In this document: positions 35,577 through 45,608 of the stretch, piece by piece | Numbering within the stretch: position 1 is the first letter of the stretch | Layout of the letters: each line of letters begins with the position of its first letter | NCBI GenBank assembly: GCA_016709575.1 | Contig: JADJMM010000012.1 | Span: 62,001 to 126,000 of the forward strand | Reading direction: 5' to 3' | Origin: Sphingobacteriaceae bacterium | GTDB taxonomy: Bacteria > Bacteroidota > Bacteroidia > B-17B0 > Aurantibacillaceae | DNA length: 64,000 nt | Made by a program: the position numbers and the translations under genes | The notes under the pieces: model-generated | What the model saw: only the letters and a program-made list of their open reading frames with translations | Told to the model about the DNA's origin: nothing | Database searches by the model: none

Positions 35577-37665
35577 TTAATAAGCTAAGAGTTGAGCTAT
35601 GGCTGCTTCCACTTTGTCGGCGTTTGGCAACATGGTTTTTTCTAAAATAGAATTTAATGGGATAGCCGGTAAATTTTCAGAACCCACAACTTTCACCGGC
35701 GCATCTAATGCTTCAAAACAATTTTGAGAAATACGCGATGCAATTCCTTGCGCGAAGCCGTTAAATACGGGCTCTTCAGTTAATACAATACATTTCCCAT
35801 GTTTTTTTACGGAAGCAAAAATCATTTCTTCGTCCAATGGCATGATGGTGCGTAAATCCACAATTTCTATTCTGCCTGCAAATTTCTTCGCGGCATTCTT
35901 AGCCCAATAAACACCCATGCCGTAAGTTATAACTGTGAGCGTATTGCCTTTTGTAATTTCTGATTCATCTGCGCTTTGAACTAAACGACCTTTACCAAAG
36001 GGAATTACATAATCCTCATCAGGCTCAATTGTTTTTGCATCTTCAGTACCTTTAATTTTACTCCAGTACAAACCTTTATGTTCTAGCATCACAACTGGAT
36101 TCGGGTCGTAATAAGCTGCTTTTAATAATCCTTTTAAATCTGCACCTGTACTTGGATACGCAATTTTAATTCCACGAATATTTGCGAGTACACTTTCAAC
36201 AGAACTTGAGTGATACGGACCGCCACTGCCATAAGCACCAATCGGCACGCGTAAAATCATACTCACAGGCCATTTTCCATTGGTTAAATAGCAAGAGCGA
36301 GATACTTCTGTAAATAATTGATTTAAGCCCGGCCAAATATAATCGGCAAACTGAACTTCAACGATTGGTTTTAATCCAACTGCACTCATACCGACAGTTG
36401 AACCAACTATAAATGCTTCTTGTATTGGTGTATTAAATACTCTATGATCGCCAAATTGCTGCGCTAAAGTTGCTGCTTCTCTAAAAACCCCTCCTAAACG
36501 CGCGCCAACATCTTGTCCGTACAATAAACATTCTGGATGTTTTTCCATTAATTCACGGATAGCGAATAAAGCACTGTCAACCATAACGGTCTTTTCCTTA
36601 CCTACAGGTTCGCGTGTGCCTTTCTCTTCTGTAATTAAAGTTGGGGCAAACTCGTGCGTCATTAAATCTTCAGGACGAGGGTCTTCAGCTTTTAAAGCGC
36701 GTGCGTAATCTGCTTCAACTAATTGTTGGGCTTCAGATAATATTTTCTTTAGTTCCTGTTCTTCAACACCTGCAACTAATAATTGATTTCTTAATTTTGG
36801 TAATGGATCTCTTTTCGCCGCTTCTTCCAAATCATCACGGTACCATTCTTTACGAACGCCTGATGTATGGTGATTTAACAATGGAACTTTCGCGTGAATT
36901 AACATGGGGCGACGTTCTTTACGGATTATTTCCAAACATTCTTTCACTGTATTGAAAGAGGAAATAAAATCTGTTCCGTCAATCGTCCTTGTTTCTAAAC
37001 CTTTAAAACCTTTTGCGTATTCTGTTATATCTTGTGCGCGGATTTCTTTTGCGTTTGCTGAAATATCCCACTCATTATCTTGAACAAAATATAAAATCGG
37101 TAATTTTTTCAGAACTGCCATTTGAAAGGCTTCCGAAATTTCTCCCTCAGTACAACTGGCATCTCCTAATGAACAAACTGCTAATGGATTTAAGCCATCG
37201 TAGTCTTTCACCATTTTATTTTTTTCCTTGTATTGCAAACCCATTGCAATTCCTGTTGTTGGGATAGCTTGCATACCGGTTGCACTTGATTGGTGAGGAA
37301 TCTTCGGCATATCATCTCTCCTCAAACTTGGGTGAGAATAATAAGTTCTTCCTCCTGAAAAAGGATCATCACGCTTAGCTAACAATTGCAACATTAATTC
37401 GTAAGGCTCTAATCCCATCGCTAACAAAATACTGTCATCACGATAGTATGCACTTAAAAATCCTGAGGTAATAATTGTAATCCAGAGCTATTTGAACAGC
37501 TTCATGTCCGCGCGAAGTGGCATGAACGTATTTAGCCGTAATTTCTTTATTGGCTTCGTACAACTCAGTTAAACACTTTGCAGTGCACATGAGTTTATAT
37601 GCTTTTTTTAACGAATCGGTAGAGATTTTTGTCTTCACTTTTGTAGTATCTGTTAGTGTTGCCAT
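35577..37665 (-). CDS. Fused alpha/beta E1 component of a branched-chain or other 2-oxoacid dehydrogenase (two indels)
   Basis: About 696 residues. The N-terminal half is the thiamin-diphosphate alpha part: GLQYKEKNKMVKDYDGLNPL then CSLGDASCTEGEISEAFQMA (a GDG-like ThDP motif). The C-terminal half is the beta part: LYGQDVGARLGGVFREAATL, FADYIWPGLNQLFTEVSRSC and FAGRIEIVDLRTIMPLDEEM. Starts at ATG 37665. Two bases are missing close together: one in the C run at 37482-37483 and one in the A run at 37455-37459; restoring both reads ALGLQLLPQDFLSAYYRDDS. Bacteroidota commonly have such fused E1 proteins, usually called 2-oxoisovalerate dehydrogenase. E2 and E3 are not nearby. Confidence 0.9.
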
Positions 37666-37826
37666 GGGGAAATAACAAGTGCTTAAATATATGAAAATAA
37701 TGGGTCGGAAAGTTACCGAAACATCAAATTAAAGGGCATTTAGTTACGGCTTTTTCAACAATGGAATGTAGACAACCTGGGGCTTTTGAGTGTTAAATCC
37801 GTTATATTCTGGAATAACTTTAAGGG

Positions 37827-38369
37827 ATGCCACAAAAACCGAACATAACATCTCTTTTGGCCGCACTTATTGCGCTGGGATTTTTTGTGTCGTGTCACAG
37901 TAGTAAAGATATCACTACCAAGGTAAAAAGTCCGACAACTAAAACATCGGATGTCAAGATGAAGAATGTTGCTTCCATTTTGGGAGTAAGCGAAAAGGAA
38001 ATAAAAGACCAAAAATTATATGGATTTGTGAGCGAGTGGTATGGTGTTCCTTACAAATACGGTGGATGTAGTAAGAGTGGAACAGATTGCTCTTGCTTAA
38101 CTATTAATTTATATTTAACAGTCTACAAAAAACAATTACCACGCAATGCCGATGATATGGCAAAGGCATGCGATAAAGTAAGTGAGAAAAAATTTAGTGA
38201 AGGCGATATGGTGTTTTTTAAAATCAACAGTAAACAAGTGAGTCACGTTGGTGTGGTATTAAAGAACAATAAATTCGTTCACGCCTCAACCAGCAAAGGT
38301 GTTTTGATTAGCGATTTAAACGAAGCTTACTACAAGAAATATTTTTATTGCTACGGCCGATTAAATTAA
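37827..38369 (+). CDS. NlpC/P60 family lipoprotein (cell-wall peptidase)
   Basis: 180 residues. A lipoprotein signal with FFVSCHSS puts the lipidated Cys at residue 23. The NlpC/P60 domain has YGVPYKYGGCSKSGTDCSC with the catalytic Cys88 in the DCS motif, SHVGVVL with catalytic His140 and FVHAST with His152. It should cut peptidoglycan stem peptides in the periplasm. CSC replaces the more usual CSG after the catalytic Cys. Stop codon is adjacent to the next ATG (38370), so likely co-transcribed. Confidence 0.87.
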   Translation: MPQKPNITSLLAALIALGFFVSCHSSKDITTKVKSPTTKTSDVKMKNVASILGVSEKEIKDQKLYGFVSEWYGVPYKYGGCSKSGTDCSCLTINLYLTVYKKQLPRNADDMAKACDKVSEKKFSEGDMVFFKINSKQVSHVGVVLKNNKFVHASTSKGVLISDLNEAYYKKYFYCYGRLN

Positions 38370-39520
38370 ATGCCAACCGGACTACAACTCAATATTTTTC
38401 AGCGCTTAAAATTAATTAAGATTTCGGTTTGTATTGGCTTGTTACTTTCTGTTTTGTGTTCGTATAATTTATGGGCCGGACAAAGATGGTTTCCTGTAGC
38501 GCCTGTATTTGAAGGTTGGTATATTTCTCCGCCGTTCGATTATATTTTACTGGTTCTCGAAGTGATTTTACTCTTATTGTTAATGGTTGCCGATAAAACC
38601 CGCTTACTTATTTTTTTAGTGTTGGTTTTGAATTTGGCGTTTTGTCTTTTAGATCAAAACCGTTTGCAACCTTGGTTTTTTATTTACAATAGTTTTTTAT
38701 TGGTGTTATTGTTTTACAATTGGCGGATTGACAATGTAAATACTTATAATTCTTTTTTTATTATTTTGCAATTGTGTTTTAGTGCGGTGTATGTTTACAG
38801 CGGACTACAAAAATTTAATCCGGGTTTATAACAGAAACCTATCCTTGGTTTATTAAGCCATTAGAACATTTTGTGAGCGACAGGCAAATGATTACCCTAA
38901 ATAAAACGGGTTATGTTATTCCGTTTGTTGAAATTTTTATTGGGATTGGTTTATTAATAAAGCCTATTCGTTTTATTTCAATTCCATTGGTGGTTTTATT
39001 GCATGTTATTATTTTATTGTTAATGGGGCCGTTTGGAAACAATTACAATTCGGTAGTTTGGCCTTGGAACATTATGATGATTATTTTGGCTTTGTTGTTA
39101 TTCTCAGGCAAAACCAACGAGCGTTTTTTCTCTATTTCCCACTTATTTAAGCAGCCCGTTTTTTATTTGGTAATGCTCTTGTTTTGGATATTGCCTGCTT
39201 TTAATTTGGCAGGAAAGTGGGAAACGTATTTGTCGTTTTCTCTGTATTCAGGTAATAATCACACCGGGAAAATTTTGTTGACTGATTCGGCTTATAACCG
39301 TTTGCCGTTTTACGTTAGGCATTACGTCCGTTACCAAGGGGAAAATTATTTTCTATATCCTAAAGAATGGTGTTTAAATGAATTGAAAACCCCGATGTAT
39401 CCTGAGAAGCGCATATTTGATAATGTTTACGAATATGTTAAAGTTATCAGTCGTTCGCCCGAACAAGATGTAAAACTTGTTTATATTGAGAAGCTAAAAA
39501 TATTTGACAAAGCTCAATAG
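38370..39520 (+). CDS. Polytopic membrane protein, HTTM/DoxX-like (one indel)
   Basis: About 383 residues with roughly 9-10 membrane helices. PVAPVFEGWYISPPFDY sits after helix 1, and VYVYSGLQKFNPGFITETYP carries the conserved 'SG-QK-N' segment. VVLLHVIILLLMGPFGNNYN resembles the HTTM/MauE-DoxX superfamily. One T is missing in the T run at 38825-38827; restoring it joins the halves. A soluble tail of about 80 residues follows. Function unknown. Starts immediately after the NlpC/P60 stop. Confidence 0.65.
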
Positions 39521-39533
39521 CTGAGTATATTTG
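39503..39533 (+). promoter_or_regulatory. Promoter for the OmpH/Skp-like gene
   Basis: TTTG (39503-39506), a 19-base spacer, then TATATTTG (39526-39533): a full match to the Bacteroidota pattern, 22 bases before the ATG at 39556. It overlaps the 3' end of the preceding membrane-protein gene. Confidence 0.7.
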
Positions 39534-39555
39534 CCTCAAAATTATTTCAATTACT

Positions 39556-40205
39556 ATGAAGAATGTTTTATATGCAATAATAGCAGTACTGGCTATTTGT
39601 GTTGGTATTGTATGTTATCAGGTGCAATCGCTAAAAAGTTCGATGGGCGGAACATCAACGGAAAATGTGGATGGAGCAAAGGAAGCAAAAAAGCCTGGGA
39701 GAATTAATTCTGCGAACGACCCTTTGCCTAATGCAAAAATCGCTTATATCAATAGTGATACTGTGAATGAAAACTATTTATTCATTTCAGATTACGTGAA
39801 AGTTTTAAAAAACAAACGCATCGCTTTAGAATCGCAAATGCAAGCGATGAGTCAGAAATTTCAGGAAGATTATGAATCAGCTCAACAATCGGCACAAGCC
39901 GGACTTTACCACCTGCTGAGATGGAAAACAAGAAACGTGATTTAGAAAGGCAACAGCGTGAGTTAGAAAACAAGCAAATTCAAATGGATAAGTTGGCGAT
40001 GGATATGCAGGAAAAAAATGACCAGCTTCAATTAGATGTAAAGAATTTTTTAATGGAAAACTACGACGGGAAATATGATTTCATTATGGCGTATACAACA
40101 ACGGTTCCAACTATTCTATTAGCGAATCCTAAATTGGAAATTACTTATCAGGTATTAGATGCTTTAAATACAGCTTATCTTCAAAATAAATCTTCAAAAA
40201 AATAG
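39556..40205 (+). CDS. OmpH/Skp-family periplasmic chaperone-like protein (one indel)
   Basis: About 216 residues: N-terminal signal anchor (MKNVLYAIIAVLAICVGIVC), then KIAYINSDTVNENYLFISDY, the usual Skp opening, a long charged coiled coil (NKRIALESQMQAMSQKFQED ... KRDLERQQRELENKQIQMDK) and a C-terminal beta part (YDFIMAYTTTVPTILLANPK). A T is missing at 39905-39907; restoring it reads AQAGLLPPAEMENKKRDLER. Probably holds unfolded outer-membrane proteins in the periplasm. Confidence 0.82.
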
Positions 40206-40209
40206 AATC

Positions 40210-40605
40210 ATGTCGAAATTATACGAAAAAATTAAATCGGTAGAAGAGTTTCACGAAGTATTTAAAATTGGAAACGCTGCGGAAATTACATTGATAGAAG
40301 AGAGGGATTATACACTTCGCTACAATTTAATTAAAGAAGAAAACGAAGAATATTTAGAAGCTTGTAAGAATGGCGATATTATTGAAGTGGCAGATGCGTT
40401 AGGCGATCAATTGTATATTTTATTCGGAACTATTTTAAAACACGGACTTCAACACAAAATTGAAGAAGTGTATGATGAGATTCATCGCAGTAACATGAGT
40501 AAACTTGATGAAGGGGGCCAGCCCATTTATCGTGAAGATGGAAAAATATTGAAGAGCAACTTGTATTTCCGCCCGAATATTAAATCGGTTTTGGATCAAA
40601 AATAA
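40210..40605 (+). CDS. MazG-like nucleoside triphosphate pyrophosphohydrolase
   Basis: 131 residues, all-alpha. LIKEENEEYLEACKNGD followed by EVADALGDQLYILFGT has the EExxE...D metal-binding pattern of the MazG/HisE/dUTPase-alpha superfamily. The C-terminal DEGGQPIYREDGKILKSNLY is typical of the phosphoribosyl-ATP pyrophosphohydrolase-like subgroup found in many bacteria and phages. Starts 5 bases after the OmpH stop, so likely in the same transcript. Confidence 0.82.
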   Translation: MSKLYEKIKSVEEFHEVFKIGNAAEITLIEERDYTLRYNLIKEENEEYLEACKNGDIIEVADALGDQLYILFGTILKHGLQHKIEEVYDEIHRSNMSKLDEGGQPIYREDGKILKSNLYFRPNIKSVLDQK

Positions 40606-40706
40606 ACAGCCCTTTTTCTCCTTTTAAGCCCGTTTTAACTTCGACTAAAATGGGTATTCTTAATAAAATGTTGATATTATATAATTGATATTCAACAATT
40701 TAAGCC

Positions 40707-40738
40707 TTTGGTCTTTAAGAATTAATTCATTAACTTTA
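40707..40738 (+). promoter_or_regulatory. Promoter of the fibre-paralogue array
   Basis: TTTG at 40707-40710, a 20-base spacer and TAACTTTA at 40731-40738 (one mismatch to TAnnTTTG), 15 bases before the ATG at 40753. The following genes are tightly spaced to at least 57966, so this promoter may drive the whole cluster. Confidence 0.55.
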
Positions 40739-40752
40739 ATAAATTTTTAAAA

Positions 40753-43733
40753 ATGAGAAAAGTTCTATTTTTCGCGCTTCTTTTATTAAGTGCAGTTTCG
40801 TTTTCACAAGCTCCGCAATTATTAAACTACCAGGGTATTGCACGTAATTCGGCCGGAACTATCATTACCTCACCTATCGGAATTAAATTCGAGATACTAC
40901 AGGGTAGTGCGAGTGGTACATTGGTGTTTGATGAAACCAATAACATCACACCAAGCAGTGCAGGAATTTTTACTACTGCTATCGGCGCAGGTTCCCCCGG
41001 AGTGGGTTCGATAGGAGGTATCAACTGGGCAAACGGCCCTTATTTTATTAGATTGAGTATTGATCCGGCAGGAGGGACTTCTTATTCTACTGTTGGAACA
41101 AGTCAGTTACTTTCTGTTCCGTATGCTTTGTATGCGGAAACAGCAGGTAACGCACAAACATTTACAGCAGGTAATGGCATCATCATAAATTCAGGAACAA
41201 TTACCAACTCAGCACCAAATCAAACTATAAACATTAGTGGTTCTGACGTTACGGGTTCTTATCCAAACTACACAGTTAGTTCTGGTGCAACACCTACTGC
41301 GGGAAATGGAATTTCTATTATATCAGGAACAATTACCAATACAGCTCCCGACCAAACAGTAACTATTAGTGGTGCAACCGGTACATATCCCAACTTTACA
41401 GTAACATCAACGCCACCAACAACAATTACACCCGGTAACTCTAATATTTCCGTTACAGGTGCTGATCCCAACTTTACCATTTCATCTATACCTACATTGT
41501 CATTATCAGGGGCGCAATTAAGTATTTCTAATGGTAATACAGTAACATTACCAACAGGAACAACCTATACTAACGGTGCGGGGATTGGTCTTACTTCAGG
41601 AACCATCATTACGAATACAGCACCAAATCAAACTGTAACTGTTTCGAGTGGTACAAACGTAACTGTAAATGGAACATATCCTAACTACACAATAAACGCA
41701 ACACCAACTTTATCATTGTCGACAAACGTTTTAAGCATTACTGGTGGTAACGCCGTAGTATTACCGAGTTCTCCTGCAACAACTGTATCCGCAGGATTAA
41801 ACATGATTGTGAGTGGAACCTCACCAACTTATACTGTTACTACACCAAATTATTCATTAAACTTTTCTAGTAGTTCTACGGGTACTTTAACAAATGGAAT
41901 GAGTACCACTTCTGTTTCAATTCCTCAACCAACCTTAACTGTAAGCGGCACTAACAGTAACGTGATTTCAGCAGGAAGTAATTCCATTACAATACCACAT
42001 TATACAGCCGGTAACGGTTTAGCACTAAGTGGAACTGCTCCTAACTTCACACTAGGCGCAACCTCTACAGGAACTTCAGCAGCATGGAACACATTGGGAA
42101 ATACATTGACTAATGCGAGTGCTAATTTTTTGGGAACTACTGACGCACAAGATTTGGTTTTCAAAACAGGTAATAATCAACGTATGCGTTTATTTAATCC
42201 GAGTGGTTTTGTTGGGATTGGAAATCTATCAACGGTAACGGAGAATTTGCAGGTTGAAACCGGAGGCAGTCTTACTGCTGTTTCTATTTTATCTGGAACT
42301 AATGCGAGTTTGTATTTTGGTAATACAGGAAATCACCAAAGAGGTAGAATTGTTTATGATAATACTTCAGATTTAATGAGCTTTGGTACCAATGGTTCAA
42401 CTGGACAAATGGGAATAACATCAACAGGAAAAGTTGGTATAGGTACTACCGGACCTTCTGAACTTTTACAATTACAGAGTTCAACAAATACAGACCTATC
42501 ATTAATATCACCCGGAGGTTCTTTAGCAAGTTTAGCATTTGGATTCACCGGAAATCATTTTATGGGAAGAATACAATATGATATCACTAACAATACAATG
42601 AATTTTTGGACAAACAATACACCAAATCGAATTTTTATTGACGGTTCCGGGAAAATTGGAATGGGTACAACTACGCCGGTTTCGGAGTTAGACGTTAATG
42701 GAAGTTTACGTTTAAATGGCAGTCGCTTATTTTTAGGAGCTGTTGGTGGTGTTAATAGTGGTTACACTGGTATTTACGAAACCAGTAGCGATTTAAAATT
42801 AGCGGTTTTTGCCACTGGCGCTCCTGCTAATCTACCCTTTGCATCGGCAAATTCAATTGATGCTATAACAATTAAAAATAACACAGGTTTTGTTGGAATT
42901 GGTATTGGAACACCAACAGAGTTATTACATGTTCACAATGGTAGCGCTTTAATAGAAACTAATCCTGGACAAAATAGTGTTTTACTTCAGCAAGGGTCAG
43001 TGATTGCTAATACGCAAGCAAGTGGTACTCCACGGTTTGTTAGCGCATTAAATGGAACATGGATATGGGGAGCGGGAATAACAAATACAGGAAATAACGA
43101 TTATCATATTGCTAATTACAGTTTTGGACGAAATGATTTATCTGTTTTAAATTTAATGGTAATGTGGGTATTGGAACAGGTGCTCCAACCTCTAAACTTC
43201 ATGTTGCAGGTGCAGTAACTATTGTCGATGGCTCGCAAGGTGCAGGAAAAATTTTAACTTCCAATACCTCAGGTTTAGCTTCTTGGAAAACAAATCAAGT
43301 TGCTTTTTTCTGTGGTGGAAATTCTGCTGCAACAACAACAACATTTAATGCTTCAACAACTTCAACATTAGTATTTAATTCAGGAGCATCTCCTTTAGCT
43401 TATAATGTTGGAGGAGGATATGCAGTTGCTACAGGTGTATTTACTGCTCCGGTTGCAGGTGTTTATCATTTTGATGCTATGATTGTTACGGTTGGTGCCA
43501 CTATTGGGTTTGTTACTTTTAAAATGAGACACAGTTCAGGAAATATTTTATGTGAACAAGATGGTTTTTATAATGGCATTGCTCAAAATTGGTATAGCGC
43601 ACATCTTGGTTCAACTGTGCATTTAAATGCCGGTGAAAGAGTTGCGATAGAGTATTATTCCGGTACAGGAGGAACATCACAATTTAATCATGATAAATCA
43701 TCATTTAGCGGTCACCTTGTTTACGCGGATTAA
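40753..43733 (+). CDS. Fibre paralogue A: conserved N-terminal domain, repetitive shaft, C1q/TNF-like tip (one indel)
   Basis: About 993 residues. Signal peptide MRKVLFFALLLLSAVSFSQ, then the shared N-terminal domain of about 115 residues (QAPQLLNYQGIARNSAGTII to SVPYALYAETAG). The shaft has about five degenerate repeats of the form APNQTVxISGxxVTGTYPNYTV and later motifs like VGIGTxxPxxLLxLQ and DVNGSLRLNG, as in phage tail-fibre shafts. The last ~140 residues look like a C1q/TNF jelly roll: GVFTAPVAGVYHFDAMIV, HLNAGERVAIEYYSG and FSGHLVYAD. A T is missing at 43152-43154; restoring it reads FNGNVGIGTGAPTSKLHVAG. No T9SS sorting domain. Likely a trimeric surface fibre; ligand unknown. Confidence 0.7.
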
Positions 43734-43755
43734 TTTTTTGAAACTTAAATACAAC

Positions 43756-45607
43756 ATGAAAAGAATCGTAGTTATTATTTGTTTGTTTATTGCCGGCTTT
43801 GTAAAATCACAAGCCCCTGAAAAAATAAATTATCAGGGTATTGCTCGCGATGCACTTGGAAATATTATTACTACACCAATAGGAATTAAGTTTGAAATTC
43901 ATCAAGGTGGAGCAACTGGTCCGGTTATTTACGACGAAACGCATACTATCATTCCAAGTTCTGTTGGTGTTTTTACAGCAGCAATTGGTGGTGGCGCAGT
44001 TGGTACCGGAACTTTTTCAAATATTAGTTGGGGAACAAACAGTTATTTTTTAACCGTTAATATGGATCCTACAGGAGGAACATCTTATTCAACTGTTGGA
44101 ACAAGTCAATTGCTTTCTGTGCCTTATGCTTTGTACGCTAAAACATCGGGTAATGCCTCAACAACGTATTCTGCTGGTGCGGGTATTTCTATTTCCAGTG
44201 GTTCTATTATTAACACAGCCATGAATCAAACAGTGAATATCACTGGCGGAGGGGGAACAACCGTAAGCGGTACTTATCCAAATTATATCATAACAAGTTC
44301 AACTTCCACATCCGTTCCTACAAGTTCTTTACAAATTAACACCCTCATAACATTACAACATTAGGTCCGAATAATTATTCCATTACAATTCAACCAACCA
44401 ATATTTCGGGTTCAAGTGTTACTGGTGCTTATCCCAACTATACAGTTTTGCCGTCAGCGCCGCCTGTAATTACCGGTACGGGAGTTACAACTGTTACTTC
44501 ATCTGTAAATAATTTTACAATTAACACACCGGCAACAAAACTAACCTACACACCTTCAACAGGAGTTTTATCATATTCGCCTGCAATTGGTATCAATACA
44601 ATTAATATTTCACCTGCAGTTTCGTTTGCAAGTGGCGTTCTTACTATCGGACCAAGTGTTGTTACAATTCCGGGTACAGGTATTTGGACAAGACCGTCTT
44701 CTAGTGTAACAACTTTGACAAATGCGAATGATAATGTTGGTATAGGAATTTCAACACCTAATAATAGATTACATGTTGTAGAAGCGGTTAATGGAATTGC
44801 TGCAGTGAATGCAGTTAATACTTATTCGATTTCATCAGGTAGCGCAATGGGACTTTATGCGTCTTCCTCTAATCCAAGCTCAACTTCTGCAGGTGTATAT
44901 GGTACACATTCGGGAGGTGGTAATGGTGTTTCAGGAATTAGTAGTTCAACAACTTTCTCAAATACTGCCGGTGTTTATGGTTATGCTGCAGGTACTTTAT
45001 CAACTAACGTGAGTGTTCAGGCTGATGTATCGGCGGGTAATTCAATTGGCGTTTTTGCAAATAGCTTTGCAAGTCATAATGGACTTGGTCTTTATTCATT
45101 AAAGCTGGATCGGCGGGTAACGCAGCTAGAATTGAAATTGCAAATACAGCAAATTCAGCTGATGCTTTATTCGCCACAACTAACGGTATTGGTGCCTCCA
45201 TACATGCCGTTAACGGACCAACAGTTTCAGGTAGTTCTAATGTTACATTTTTATCTGAAAACGGACATTTACATTCAATTCAATCTGTGAAGCCTGCCAT
45301 TGCAATGGGTACAGCATTAGGTGGAGGAAGTTCAAGTATAAATGGAGCGGGAACTGATACAGCGGGAGAGATTTTATTTAATACAGGTTCTCCGATTTCC
45401 GGAACATCACCTTTTGAATTAGTTCGAGTAACATTTAATAAAACTTATAATACTACGCCGGTTGTGATAGTAACCGCAAGAAATTCAACAGCCGGAAATT
45501 TAAATGTTTGGGTTGCGCCAACGGCAACAGGATTCTCATTAATGTCGAATGCAGCGCCTCCAACTTTTTCAAATCATCAATATTTTTATTTTGTAATAGG
45601 AAAGTAA
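43756..45607 (+). CDS. Fibre paralogue B (two indels)
   Basis: About 617 residues from ATG 43756 (signal MKRIVVIICLFIAGFVKSQ). The shared N-terminal domain is the most divergent of the four (QAPEKINYQGIARDALGNII, then FEIHQGGATGPVIYDETHT) but ends in the same SVPYALYAKTSGN. A shorter shaft follows with VTGAYPNYTV and NVGIGISTPNNRLHVVEAV. The C-terminal ~85 residues form a beta domain (FELVRVTFNKTYNTTPVVIV ... FSNHQYFYFVIGK) related to those of C and D but not to A. Missing bases: a C at 44342-44344 (restoring QINTPHNITTLGPNN) and an A at 45101-45103 (restoring YSLKAGSAGNAARIEI). Confidence 0.68.
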
Positions 45608-45608
45608 C

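Noticed and set aside
37815..37822. TAACTTTA as promoter of the NlpC/P60 gene
   Set aside because: Only 4 bases before the ATG and without a properly spaced TTTG.
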